From: Cervus elaphus
Taxonomy: Eukaryota; Chordata; Mammalia; Artiodactyla; Cervidae
NCBI RefSeq assembly: GCF_910594005.1
Contig: NC_057823.1
Coordinates: 58,774,015-58,838,014 of the forward strand
Direction of reading: 5' to 3'
DNA: 64,000 nt
In this document: piece by piece, positions 11,984 through 23,382 of the stretch
Position numbering within the stretch: position 1 is the stretch's first letter
Layout: every line of letters starts with the position of its first letter
Position numbers and translations under genes: made by a program
Notes under the pieces: generated by a model
Databases searched by the model: none
Told to the model about the DNA's origin: nothing
What the model saw: the letters and a program-made list of their open reading frames with translations, nothing else

Positions 11984-12524
11984 CAGGCTAACAACTGTTA
12001 AATATAGTAAAATATTTCCTATCCTTCCTACCTTTAAAACAAAATTGAATATTGGTCTTTTTTTGTCCTTAAACATTCTTTTCTTTTTTTTCTCCTGTGG
12101 TAAGAACACATACATGAGATCTGGAGAACAAGTTTTATACGACTAAATATTAGCAAACTTTAAAGTTGGCCGATCTTTAATTTTTTGCACAGATGTGGCA
12201 GTTTTGTTGTTTGGCTGACAAAGACATACATAATTCATACATTTTGATATATTTATTACATAAATTTTTTTCCCTCATTTTAGCAAAATTGCTAATTATG
12301 TTGTTATAATCATGATTTTTACATAATTTCCATTCTAATGGGTAGTAATGCCAAATTAGTTGACCTTGCTTAAGTCATTACATTTTTATTTTTAAATTAA
12401 TTTTAATATTAGCCTGGATAGAAGGGGTATTTGGGGGAGAATGGATACATGTATGTGTATGGTTGAATCCCTTCACTATTTTCCTAAAACTGTCACAACA
12501 CTGTTAATTGGCTATATGCTTGAT
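11984..12524. other. Intergenic, AT-rich, nothing recognised
   Basis: Very AT-rich with T runs; no element identified. Confidence 0.6.
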
Positions 12525-12836
12525 CTTAGTAGCTCAGTAGTGTCTGACTCTTTGTGACCAATTGGACTATAACCCGCCAGGTTCCTCTGTCCATGGGGAT
12601 TCTCCAGGCAAGAATACTAGAGTGGGTTGCCATGCCCTCCTCCAGGGGATCTTCCCAACCCAGGGATTGAACCCATGTCTCCCATATTGCAGGCGGATTC
12701 TTTACCATCTGAGTCATCAGGGAAGCCCAAGAATATTGGAGTGGGTAACCTATCCCTTCTCCAGGGGAACTTCCCAACCCAGGAATTGAACTGGGGTCTC
12801 CTGCATTGCAGGGGGATTCTTACCAGCTGAGCTACC
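12525..12836 (-). mobile_element. Bov-A2 SINE (two Bov-A units)
   Basis: Two successive Bov-A bodies in minus orientation: AGAATACTAGAGTGGGTTGC at about 12612, and AGAATATTGGAGTGGGTAAC at about 12731. Each is followed by a GATCTTCCC/GAACTTCCC...GATTCTTACC segment. Confidence 0.9.
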
Positions 12837-13310
12837 ATTGGCTATACCCCAATACAAAATAAAAAGCTCAAAAGAAAAATAAATTATTTTTAATATGGAA
12901 AAAACTTTTTATTTAGCCAATAGCAACTAAATTAGTCAATAACATTATTATAGTAACATTTACATTCAGAAATGTATAAAACTTTTATACATTAAAGTTC
13001 AAATAGTATGATTGGGTCTTATGTTAATTATTATAGAAAATATTATTAAATATTCTAATTCCATCATATAAATCATTACCACTTATATTGCAGTTCTCAC
13101 AGTCTCTCAAAGCAATATCTAGATCCATAAAATATTGATGTCTTACCCTTCAGCACCCAGCAAACTGGAAGCCTGCCCCAACTGGAAGCCTGATGTCCTT
13201 TTTTAAGAAATTTCAAGACTGAAATATTATAAGGAAGACCAAAAATTGGCAATATCTTCTATGATTTATTTAAATCTCTATTTAATTGACACTGTCCCTT
13301 GGTCCATGCA
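12837..13310. other. Intergenic, AT-rich, nothing recognised
   Basis: No element identified. A short direct repeat AACTGGAAGCCTG occurs twice at about 13163-13193. Confidence 0.6.
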
Positions 13311-13485
13311 TGTTTGTGTGTGTGCTCAGCTGCTTCAGTCATGTCCAACTCTCTGCCACCCCATGGACTGTAGCCCACCAGGCTCCTCTGTCCATGGAAT
13401 TCTCCAGAGAAGAACACTGGAGTGGGTTGCCATGCCCACCTCCAGGGGATTGTCCCGACTCAGGGAGTGAACCCATGTCTCTTAC
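13311..13485 (-). mobile_element. Bov-tA SINE, minus arm of an inverted pair
   Basis: CAGCTGCTTCAGTCATGTCC, ACTGTAGCCCACCAGGCTCC and ACTGGAGTGGGTTGCC, running into GAACCCATGTCTCTTACTGAG. Confidence 0.9.
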
Positions 13486-13507
13486 TGAGTCTGTGCTCTA
13501 GACCCCT

Positions 13508-13612
13508 CGAGAAACCCACTCCAGTATTCTTGCCTGGAAAATCCCATGGATAGAGGAGCCTGGCAGGCTACAGTCCATGGGGTCACAGAGTCAGACATGA
13601 CTGAGCACATAC
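13508..13612 (+). mobile_element. Bov-tA SINE, plus arm of an inverted pair
   Basis: GAGAAACCCACTCCAGTATT, AAAATCCCATGGATAGAGG and GTCCATGGGGTCACAGAGTC, in the opposite orientation about 25 bp after the minus copy. Confidence 0.9.
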
Positions 13613-14377
13613 ACATTCTTTATAGTGATGCAAATATTTTTATTTGCATAAAAATATTTACTTGTTTTTGTTTTCCTATATTTTATAGGAATGTCACATT
13701 TGTTACACACTTCACATACAGTTTATTTCAATTTAAGGAAAGGAGTTTCTCTAAGTTCAAAAGAATTCCTCTTATAAAGAAAAAGAGCCAAACTTGTATC
13801 AGTTTGAATTTTGAAGTTTCTGCAAGCTTTGGCTAATATTTTTAACAGCAAGTAGCAGTTCAAAGATAACTGTGGGCACTGCAAATTCAAAAATAATTAT
13901 TTTGTTAAAGATCACCATTCTCTTTACTTAATGATCATCTTTTATTTTTTGTACAATTCTAGTGCATCTTGTTACTTTCTGTAAATTAATTTTTATTGCT
14001 TTAATGGCATTTAGTCAACTTTTTCTTTGTGTGTCTGAAAGTAGTTTTAGTGGTAAATATGATGTGTTTTTTAAAATCAAGATATTTCATATTTGGACAA
14101 ATATAGAAAATATCCTATGTAATCATTGAGCTGCTTCAAAACTGCTATCAGTTAGTACAACTGAGAATATGTCTCTGAATAAGAAACTCAAATAATGCAT
14201 TGTCCGTGGCTCACAGAAAAAACACTTGTTCCTTCCCAGTGGCTAATGTTCCTTCCCATTAGCGTGCCCTCACTGTTCTTTCCACCAATGCCCGAAATTC
14301 AAAGTTGTTTTTGTAGTTCAACTTTTTACAATCTGCATGAAACCAATAAAATGTTCATTAATTTTGACTTCCTCAAT
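13613..14377. other. Intergenic, AT-rich, nothing recognised
   Basis: No named repeat or gene. An open frame at 14195-14578 runs into L1 and SINE sequence and is not a gene. Confidence 0.6.
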
Positions 14378-14525
14378 TTTTTTTCATTTATGTATATTAG
14401 TTGGAGGCTAGTTACTTTACAATATTGTAGTGGTTTTTGCCATACACTGATACGAGTCAGCCATGGATTTACACGTGTTCCCCATCCTGAACCCCCCTCC
14501 CACCTCCCTCCCCGACTTCCTCAAT
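14378..14525 (-). mobile_element. Ruminant L1 3' end fragment
   Basis: ATTAGTTGGAGGCTAGTTAC, CATACACTGATACGAGTCAG and TCCCACCTCCCTCCCCGA. The same 3' end recurs in the longer copy at 36066-36826. Confidence 0.85.
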
Positions 14526-14566
14526 TTTTATCTTTTGATAGCTTGACCATATATATGTTGAATGTT

Positions 14567-14886
14567 GGGCTTTCCTGATAGCTCAGCTGGTAAAGAATCT
14601 ACCTGTAATGCAAGAGACCCCAGTTCGATTCCTGGGTCAGGAAGTTCCCCTGGAGAAGGGATAAGCTACCCACTCCAGTATTCTTGGGCTTCCCTGGTGG
14701 CTCAGATAGTAAAGAATCTGCCTGCAATGAGGAGACCTGGATTCAATCCCTGGGTTGGGACGATCCCTGGAGGAAGGCATGGCAACCCACTCCAGTATTC
14801 TTGCCTGGAGAATCCTTCTGGACAGAGGAACCTGGTGGGCTACAGTCCATGGGGTTGCAAAGAGCTGGACACGACTGAGTGATGGT
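14567..14886 (+). mobile_element. Bov-A2 SINE
   Basis: Two tRNA-like heads (GCTTTCCTGATAGCTCAGC at 14569 and GGGCTTCCCTGGTGGCTCAG at 14686) with Bov-A bodies, ending GAGCTGGACACGACTGAGTG. Confidence 0.9.
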
Positions 14887-15202
14887 TGTGTCATGACTGA
14901 ACATGATGAATGTTAGCTGTTCAGTATGATTTGTCCTAGCATACTCTAGTTAAATTAGTTGTCATTAATGTTAAAATTTGTATGTGTAATTTCTTTTCTC
15001 ATTTTTAATACTATTTTGAATTATCTATTTTTATATGACTTTAAAAAAATCTATCTTACATTCTAACATCAAATTTGCAAGTTTTCTGACATCAAATTTT
15101 TTCTACCAAACTAGAAAATGTCCATTGTTTTCTATGAATGTTGTGCTATTGTCTCACAAAGCTTGGTTAAATATGGAACACCTGTGATTATGCTCCTTTT
15201 TT

Positions 15203-15355
15203 TTAACTTGAAGTATAGTTGGTTTACCATGTTGTGTTAGTTTCAGGTGTAAGCACAGTGATTCAGTTACACACACGCATGTATACATACATATATATAT
15301 ATGCACACATTATATATTCTTTTTTCAGATTCTTTTCCCCTATAGGTTATTATGA
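15203..15355 (-). repeat. Cetartiodactyl L1-type 3' end
   Basis: T-run, then AACTTGAAGTATAGTTGG, GTTTCAGGTGTAAGCACAGT and CAGATTCTTTTCCCCTATAG, with a TA-rich stretch inside. The same sequence recurs at 26185-26460. Confidence 0.55.
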
Positions 15356-15479
15356 AATATTGAATCCTGTGACTATTCTTTAAGAATATCATTCCAAGAT
15401 TGGTATTTATGTGTTTGCTGGTTTCTTGGTTGATTACTATTTGCTATTTTTATTTATTTATTTATTTGCTATTTTTATT

Positions 15480-15703
15480 TAATACTCATTTATTTTTTGA
15501 CTGCATTGGGTCTTCACTGCAGCCTGCAGGATCTTCACTGAGTCATGTGCAGTCTTTGCTTGTGGTGCAAGGGCTCTCTAGTTTCCGCATTCGGGATAGT
15601 TGCTCTGTGGCATGTGGGAGCTTAGTTCCCCGACCAGGATTCAACCTGTGTTCCCTACATTACAAGGCAGATTCTTAACCACACGGCCACCAGGAAGTTC
15701 CCT
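15480..15703 (-). mobile_element. tRNA-derived SINE (CHR family)
   Basis: ATTTTTTGACTGCATTGGGT, GTGGCATGTGGGAGCTTAGT and CCCGACCAGGATTCAACC, ending GCCACCAGGAAGTTCCC. Confidence 0.7.
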
Positions 15704-16999
15704 ATTTGCTATTCTTTAGGGCTTTTTTTTCAGTTCTAGTTTTTGCGTATGCTGTGGTTTTGTTTGTTTTTGGTACAGGTAACATTTTGTATTTTTTAAA
15801 TTGAGAACCTAAGTATTTCTAGTCACAAATGGTTCCCCTGGCCAAAACTAATTGTGAAAACTGACTGTGAAATATGTAATAATAGTAACAAAATACTTTG
15901 GTCTTCCATCTTAAGATATTAAAAAGTTTCTGTGGTTACTTTCTCTATTTGAAAAATGTTTTGGTTTTATCTTAAATATTAAATTTTCCGCCATTTATTC
16001 AATGGAAAATTCATAGCCAATAATTTGAATCAACTTACATTTTTCCTGAATCAATCTGATGATTTCAGAAGGATATGACAGATTTTTCCCAGGATCACCT
16101 TCTAACAATCAATAAAGATCCAAAGATTTCATATTTCTCATCAATTTGCCAAATTTTTTGCAATTTATCTTCTGATGGGCAGGCCAGAATTGCATGTGTT
16201 GTGAATTTTATAGAAAAAACATATTTTTCATTGTTTTGACCAGGAAAAAAAACTTCATTAGTAAAGACATAAAGTAATAGGTGTTTCATTCTATCTTTTT
16301 GAGTCATGGATGATAAATATATATTGTGCATTTCCTAGTTTTGCATAGTAGCTAAAATACATTAAATAAAGAACTTGTCATACCTGTTTGTGAACTGCGT
16401 GTGGGTCATGCTCAGCAGAAGCCTGTTTACTTTCAATGTCTGAAATTTAAAAAATGAAGCAGACCATCTCTTTAATATACTGTAATATCTTTTCAGTCCT
16501 TACTTTTCTGAGCCTTACTTTCATGTTTTGTGTTTCTATCCCAGTCTCAACTTGTTCTCATTTTCAATGATCTATAGAATTAAAAGATAAAATGTAATTA
16601 TATTCAAAAGGTTCCAAGTTTGAATATATGTCATCAAAAATACAATTAAAGGAAATGTTAAAATATTGAAAATTAAAATTATTTTTTCTATTTGTTGTCT
16701 TTCACAGAATAGGGACCTCCTTTTCTGAAAAAAGTCATTTTTCTTCTAAAATAATCTATTAAAATTAAAAACAAAATTAAAATGATTGGTCATTACAATT
16801 TAAACAAAAATTATTCAAACAAAGCTTAGTTTTTACTTTAGTTTTAAAATGTCATTATAGCTTATATTTTCATAAACATAAAATTATTTATAATTCTTAT
16901 ATTCAATATCCATCAGTTTCTAATGCCAAAAATTGCTATTATGCTTCATTCCTGAAACATGTTATATCTGGAGTATATATAAAAATGATGTAAGGATTA
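15704..16999. other. Intergenic, very AT-rich, nothing recognised
   Basis: 1.3 kb of AT-rich sequence without a repeat family I can name; the only frames are short. Confidence 0.6.
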
Positions 17000-17212
17000 T
17001 TGTTTAGTCACTTCAGTTGTGTCCGACTCTTCGTGAGCCTATGGACTGTAGCCCACCAGGCTCCTCCATCCATGGGATTTCCCAGACAAGAATACTGGAG
17101 TGGTTGCCTTCTCCAGGGCAGGAGAAGAGAGCAAACCCTGACCCAGAGAGCAAACCTGTGTCTCCTGTATTGGCAGGTGAATTCTTCATCACTGAGCTAC
17201 CAGGAAGTGCGA
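17000..17212 (-). mobile_element. Bov-A type SINE
   Basis: CACTTCAGTTGTGTCCGACT, TGTAGCCCACCAGGCTCC and AGAATACTGGAGTGGTTGCC, ending GAGCTACCAGGAAGTGC. Confidence 0.85.
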
Positions 17213-17966
17213 TATAAGGATAATATTGTTTAATATTGTAAAATGTTCTCTGGCTGCCATATGTAATTATTGAAAATACTGCATTTATTCATGAGTGCTC
17301 ACAGGTCTACAAGCTGGGACTTGAAGAAAGCAAGAAAGTAGACGCTCAGTACTCCTGGGAAATGATACTTTATCATGCAAGAATCTATAGCATTCATGAC
17401 ATCTGAGAGGAAGGATTTGACAAGTGAATTAATTTGTCTTTTCTCTTACCTAAATGCTTCCACAGCTCAAATTCTCCTTATGCTCCTAAGCAGTGTCCTT
17501 CTATGCTGTTGGCAGCAGGACAACTTACGATTCTTCTTGACATTTGATTGAGTTAAGGCACCTTTTGCTTTCAGAACAGAGAGCAAGAGATGTGGGGAAT
17601 CACTTTCTGTGACCTAAACGGTGTTAGTCATCGTGTGGATGTTTAGGATGATGGCTGCTCTGTGTCAGCAGTGGGTACCCAATCTCATAGGGTCTCTAAC
17701 AAGCTTACCTTTTCACTGTGTGTTCGTGATTATCAGACTCTCTCACAAATGAGTCCCAAGGTAGGAGCCCTTCTTGACTAGATCTACGGGCCAACCTAAG
17801 CTCAATAAAAGTATCTAATACTACTTATCTGCACAACTCATATGTATAAAGTAGACATAGCTTCCTCACACCAGTATCTGAATAAATGGGTGTTCCTTTT
17901 TCTAGGCATCTTTTACACTAACATATACATACATATATTCTTAACATTAAATATATATATAATATT
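17213..17966. other. Intergenic, nothing recognised
   Basis: No repeat or gene identified. Confidence 0.6.
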
Positions 17967-18301
17967 TAATTTTTATTTATTTTTGGCTGTGCTGGATCTT
18001 CATTGCTACGTGGGCTTCTCTCTAGTTGCAGTGAGCAGGACCTGCCCTCTAGTTGCCGTGTGCGGGCTTCTCATTGCAGGTGGCTTCTCTTGTTGCAGAG
18101 CATGGACTCTGAAGCACACGGACTTCAGTAGTTGTGGGGCATGGGCCCGGTTGTTGCCGCTCCCAGGCTTTAGAACACAGGCTCAATAGTTGTGGTTCAG
18201 GCTTACGTGCTCCGCATATGGCATCTTCCCAGATCAGGGATTGAACCCATATCTCCTGAGTTGGTCGGCAGATTCTTTACCACTGAGCCACCAGGGAAGC
18301 C
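17967..18301 (-). mobile_element. CHR-2-type tRNA-Glu SINE
   Basis: TATTTTTGGCTGTGCTGGAT, TTCTCATTGCAGGTGGCTTC and ACTTCAGTAGTTGTGGGGCA, ending CCACCAGGGAAGCCC; near full length. Confidence 0.85.
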
Positions 18302-18669
18302 CTAAAAATATATATTAAAAAATAAAAAAACCTGTTAATTATATCATAATATAAAAACTTTGTATCTCCTATTTAACAATATATTATATACTGCTTTCCA
18401 TATTGTTATATAAAATTGACCATTGATTTCACCTTGTTAATAACTACAGTGATATTATACTACATTTTAAAGCCAACTTCTCCTTCATTGACATTTACTT
18501 TTTAAAATTTTTGTTCTAGATGAAAAGGATATTCTCATGAACCTCAAAATATGAGCAGATGGAGGAAAACTACCAGTAGTTCAAGACCCACATCATATCA
18601 GTGTCTGCGCAGGAGGAAGCCATGAGGTATCTGACAGACCTGAGAACAGGGGAACTCTTAAGATTGGCA

Positions 18670-20326
18670 CGAGTTCAGTTCAGTTCAGTCACTCAGTCGT
18701 GTCCAACTCTTTGCGACCCCATGGACTGCAGCACGCCAGGCTTCCCTGTCCATCACCAACTTCCGGAGCTTGCTCAAACTCATATCCGTTGAGTCGGTGA
18801 TGCCATCCAACCATCTCATCCTCTGTCGTTCCCTTCTCCTCTCACCTTCAATCTTTCCCAGCATCAGGGTCTTTTCAAATGAGTCAGTTCTTTGCATCAG
18901 GTGGCCAAAGTATTGGAGTTTCAGCTTTAGCATCAGTCCTTCCAATGAACACCGAGGACTGACCTCCTTTAGGATGGACTGGTTGGATCTCCTTGGAGGC
19001 CAAGGGACTCTCAAGAGTCTTCTCCAACACCACAGTTCAAAAGCATCAATTCTTTGGAGCTCAGCTTTCTTTATAGTCCAACTCTCATATCCATACATGA
19101 CTACTGGAAAAACCATAGCTTTGACTAGACAGACCTTTGTTGGCAAAGTAATGTCTCCGCTTCTTAATATGCTGTCTAGGTTGGTCATAACTTTTTTTTA
19201 TAAGGAGCAAGTGTCTTTTAATTTCATGACTGGAGTCACCATCTGCAGTGATTTTGGAGCCCAAGAAAATAAAGTCTGTCACTGTTTCCATTATTTTCCC
19301 ATCTGTTTGCCATGAAGTGATGGGATCAGATGCCATGATCTTAGTTTTCTGAATGTTGAGCTTTAAGCCAACTTTTTCACTTTCCTCTTTTACTTTCATC
19401 AAGAGGCTGTTTAGTTCTTCTTTACTTTCTGCCGTAAGGGTGGTGTCATCTGTATATGTGAGGTTATTGATATTTCTCCCAGCAATCTTGATTCCAGCTT
19501 GTACTTAATCCAGACCAGCATTTTGCATGATGTACTCTGCATATAAGTTAAATAAGCAGGGTGACCATATGCAGCCTTGACGTACTCCTTTCCCAATTTA
19601 GAACCAGTCCGTTGTTCCATGTCCAGTTCTAACTGTTGCTTCTTGACCTGCATACAGATTTCTCAGGAGGCAGGTAAGGTGGTCTGGTATTCCTATCTCT
19701 TTCAGAATTTTCCACAGTGTGTTGTGATCCACACGGTCAAAGGCTTTGGCGTAGGCAATAAAGCACAAGTAGATGTTTTTCTGGAACTCTCTTGCTTTTT
19801 TGATGAGCCATGGATGTTGGCAATTTAATCTCTGGTTCCTCTGCCTTTTCTAAATCCAACTTGAACACCTGGAAGTTCATGGTTCACGTACTGTTGAAGC
19901 CTGGCTTGGAGAATATTGAGCATTACTTTGCTAGCATGTGAGATGAGTGCAATTGTGTGGTAGTTTGAGAATTCTTTGGCATTGCCTTTCTTTAGGATTG
20001 GAATAAAAACTGACCTTCTCCAGTCCTGTGGCCACTGCTGAGTTTTCCAAATTTGCTGACATATTGAGTGCAGCACTTTCACAGCATCATCTTTCAGGAT
20101 TTGAAATAGCTCAACTGGAATTCCATCACCTCCACTAGCTTTGTTCATAGTGATGCTTCCTAAGGCCCACTTGACTTTGCACTCTAGGATGTCCGGTTCT
20201 AGGTGAGTGATCACACCATTGTGTTATCTGGGTCATGAAGATCTTTTTCATATAGTTCTTCTGTGTATTCTTGTCACATCTTCTTAATATCTTCTGCTTC
20301 TGTTAGGTCCATACCATTTCTGGCTC
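18670..20326 (-). mobile_element. BovB (RTE) LINE, 3' half, decayed
   Basis: About 1.66 kb of BovB in minus orientation, from the 3' terminal TTCAGTTCAGTTCAG repeats at 18674 back into the reverse transcriptase region near 20214. Minus-strand frames at 18685-19188, 19085-19402, 19411-19653 and 19825-20214 carry RTE-type reverse transcriptase sequence (for example NKASGGDGIPVELFQ, MYGYESWTIKKAE, HGVAKSWTRLSD). Stops and frameshifts break the coding region into pieces. The 5' half, including the endonuclease, is absent. The copy cannot encode a working protein. Confidence 0.92.
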
Positions 20327-20774
20327 ACTGAAAATCAGAGTAGACTAGTCTGAGAACAACTACTGGGACTGGGAGGGGGTTTCTACACTTCAGTAAAGAT
20401 GGCGGGTATGGGGTCCCAGATAAGGTGTAAAGTAGCTATAATGGTTTTAGCTCTTTGAACTTCAACTTAATTATAAAGCTCCTTTTCAGAAGAAAACCTC
20501 ATAACAAAAGAAGACTTCTGAGAGTAGAATCAAAATGAGGAAGTATGGGATAATAGAAGTAAAGGAAAAAGAAAGTCTAGATAAACGAGCAGAGGAACTA
20601 CATTTCAGAACATATAAAAGGCCATTAAAAAAATTCTTGATAAGGACATCAGAAGAAGGAAATCTAGAATAATGAAGCCAGAAAAGTTACCCTGGTTCAC
20701 CCTTCCTTCATAAAGGAAAAACTAAATTCCTATAAAAATGAATAGTAGAATAAGATTGTGTTCAAATCAAACAT
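20327..20774. other. Intergenic, nothing recognised
   Basis: No gene or named element found. Confidence 0.6.
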
Positions 20775-20905
20775 TGTCAGATGTGTTAACTAACCTTATT
20801 GTGATAATCATTTTGCAATATATAAGTATATCAAATCATTGTACACCTTAAACTTATACAATGTTCTTTGTCAACTGTATCTCAATAAAACTAGAAAAAA
20901 ATCCA
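20775..20905 (+). repeat. L1-type 3' terminus
   Basis: CTTATTGTGATAATCATTTT, ATATCAAATCATTGTACACC and TCTCAATAAAACTAG with an A-rich end. A related copy follows the U6 pseudogene at 22877. Confidence 0.55.
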
Positions 20906-22132
20906 ACACTAAGTCATTGCAAAAAAAGGAAAAAAGTCTAATAACATTCTAACAATGAAAACATACAAGGAGGACACGCTTACAAGACAGATGAAAAATT
21001 TAACTACTTCAAAATGAGCTAAAAAAACCTAATAAAATCATATTGACAGGAAAGAAGTATATAAGTCAGAATTAGAGACTCTCAGAAATGTAGGAGATCT
21101 CCAAATTAGAATTAATATTAATCATCTGAGAAATGGAGATTAAAATCAAAATAATAGAAGTAAATAAATACCTTTAAATAATACCTTTAATAATACCTTT
21201 AAATAAACAGCATGTGAAAAGGAGGGAATGCCAACAAATCAAAGAGATCTGAGAGGAAGTGATGGATGTAGAAGGTAAACAAACAAATGAACAAGCCATA
21301 TATAACAGAAGACAGACAAGGAAGAAAAAAGCAGTGGAAATTTTAAAAGTAATTTAAATTTAAAAAGCAAACTTTTAAGAAAATTTTTCCTGAGATAAAA
21401 AGAGATGTGATACTACTACCTAGGAAGATCAATCCAGAATGACTAATGTCAAGGTACATTCTCAAACTTATGGACATTACAAGAAAGAAAAATATCATTT
21501 GGGTATCTAGTCAAAATATCAAGTCACCTTGATGGAAAGAAATAATTGTCTTCAGACTTTATTCCAGAAGAAATAGTGTAACATATTGAAGATATTCGAG
21601 GAAAGAAAACATAAGCCAAAGATTTTATATCCATCTAACAGGTCACAAATGCTGAACATGAAAGAAACAGAGAATACTGCTCCCATGAATTTACTGAAGA
21701 AAGACTTTTTAGAGAACCAAAATGAAAAGACATTGGCATAAAGACTGATGGCGAGCATTAAATATATATTTACTCATAAAACTATGATGGTTGTAAGAAG
21801 AGTACATGCCCAGGCAAAGAAGATATTATACAATAGTTAAAAGGAAAGAATGATAAGAGAGATAGAATATACAATATACTTATTGAATATACTTGTTGCT
21901 GATGGGGGTAAAGGATATTTATTGCAATAAGATGCTGGTGGATAGAGATGAGAGAGGAAAAGAAACTGTTGACCAGTTTCAGTATTGTTGGGGAACCATT
22001 AGAAAATAACAAAATTAAGGTGGGGTTGGAGACTGAGGTTATTTTAGCTTTACAAAAGTAACCATAAAAGTGAAACCTTCCTAAATACCAAATCATAAAA
22101 ATAAAAACTTCCTAAATACCAAATCCTAAAGT
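20906..22132 (+). repeat. Old L1/HAL1-like ORF1 remnant (tentative)
   Basis: GAGGAAAGAAAACATAAGCC, AAAGATTTTATATCCATCTA and similar phrases near 21590-21640 resemble the C-terminal end of an old L1 ORF1. Flanking AT-rich sequence is not assignable. Confidence 0.35.
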
Positions 22133-22436
22133 CAATCCTAAAGGAAATCAGTCCTGAATATTCATTAGAAAGACTGACGCTGAACCTGAAGCTCCAATAC
22201 TTTGTCCACCTAATGCGAAGAATTGACTCATTGGAAAAGACCCTGATGCAGGGAAAGATTGAAGGCATGAGGGGAAGGGGATGACAGAGGATGAGATGGT
22301 TGGATGACATCATCGAGTCGATGGACATGAGTTTGAGCAAGCTCCAGGAGTTGGTGATGGACAGGGAAGCCTGGCATGCTGCAGTCCATGGGGTTGCAAA
22401 GAGTTGGACACGACTGAGCAATTAAACTGAACTGAA
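22133..22436 (+). mobile_element. BovB LINE 3' fragment
   Basis: AATCCTAAAGGAAATCAGTC, CCTGATGCAGGGAAAGATTG, GATGACAGAGGATGAGATGG, ending TTGGACACGACTGAGC and CTGAACTGAA. Confidence 0.9.
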
Positions 22437-22769
22437 ATACCAAATACATTTGAGAGAGCAAATAAGTGAGATACAAGTACTATAAAACACTTGCATATGT
22501 ATAACATAAAACAATGTGAAATGAAAAAAATAAGGTGCAGAGAGGAGTGTATATAGTGTGCTGCCATTTGAATAGAAGGCAAAATGAGGATATATGTGTT
22601 GTGTGTGTACATATACATTTGATTATTCTTGCAATTAAGAAAGGATAAATAAGAAAATAATAAAATTTGCTATGTACAGGGTTGAAGAAAACTTCTTTGA
22701 GTTACATCTTAATATAGTTTTGACTTTTGAACCATGCTGCTATTTTACATATGCAAAATAATTAAATTA

Positions 22770-22876
22770 GTGCTCACTTTGGTGGCATATATACTAAAAT
22801 TGAAATAATGCAGAGAAGATTAGCATGGCCCCTGCACAAGGATGACATGCAAACTTGTAAAGCATTCTGTAGTTTT
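22770..22876 (+). pseudogene. U6 snRNA pseudogene
   Basis: Full-length match to U6 with scattered changes: GTGCTCACTTTGGTGGCA, ATATACTAAAATTGAAATAA, AGAGAAGATTAGCATGGCCC, CTGCACAAGGATGACATGCA and AGCATTCTGTAGTTTTG. Functional U6 has GCTTCGGCAGCACA and AACGATACAGAGAAG at these places. The ACAGAGA box reads GCAGAGA here, so it should be inactive. No clear upstream polymerase III elements (PSE, or TATA at the right distance) are apparent. It is directly followed by an L1-like 3' tail. Confidence 0.93.
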
Positions 22877-23010
22877 GTTACAGATATTAATTAAGTTTAC
22901 TGTGGTAATCATATCACAGTATATATATATATCAAATCATTATGCTGTACACCTTAAACTTTCAAATGTTATATATCAGTTGTATGTTAATAAAACTGGA
23001 AAAACTTAAA
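22877..23010 (+). repeat. L1-type 3' terminus fused to U6
   Basis: TTACTGTGGTAATCATATCA, ATCAAATCATTATGCTGTAC and GTTAATAAAACTGGAAAAAC; related to 20775-20905. It starts where U6 ends, without intervening sequence. Confidence 0.6.
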
Positions 23011-23382
23011 AAGCTCACTATCACAAAAAATTAAATCAATATATTAGCAGAACCCTAACATTGAGTATAAAGAGAGACAAATGAATCTATTTCAAAGTTT
23101 AAAGGTTTTTTAACAGACCTTGTTACCTTTAGTGGGCTGTATTCTAAGGATTAAAAAAAGTGCCGCAAACAATCTGGAGCTTATGAGTAGGTCTACGGTT
23201 GGTAAAGGTACTGAGAACAGGCATTCTGACTCTTGGGTGTACTGTAGGGAGGAGCAAGTGAGTATTAATAAATATATTGATGTTGGATTGAAAACTAGGT
23301 TCTCACTGTAAGAGAAAGGAGATAAAAATATGACCTGTGGGAAAAGAAGAAAAATTTTCTGGTGCTGGATTGGAGTTGGAAA
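23011..23382. other. Intergenic, nothing recognised
   Basis: No gene or named repeat. AT-rich near 23030 with an AAAAAATTAAATC stretch that could be a diverged target-site duplication of the U6/L1 unit. Confidence 0.5.

Noticed and set aside
18685..20214. Minus-strand reverse transcriptase frames as a host gene
   Set aside because: They are pieces of one decayed BovB LINE broken by stops and frameshifts, with the 5' half missing.
22770..22876. Functional U6 snRNA gene
   Set aside because: Too many substitutions, including in the ACAGAGA box region, no recognisable polymerase III snRNA promoter upstream, and fusion to a retroelement tail.
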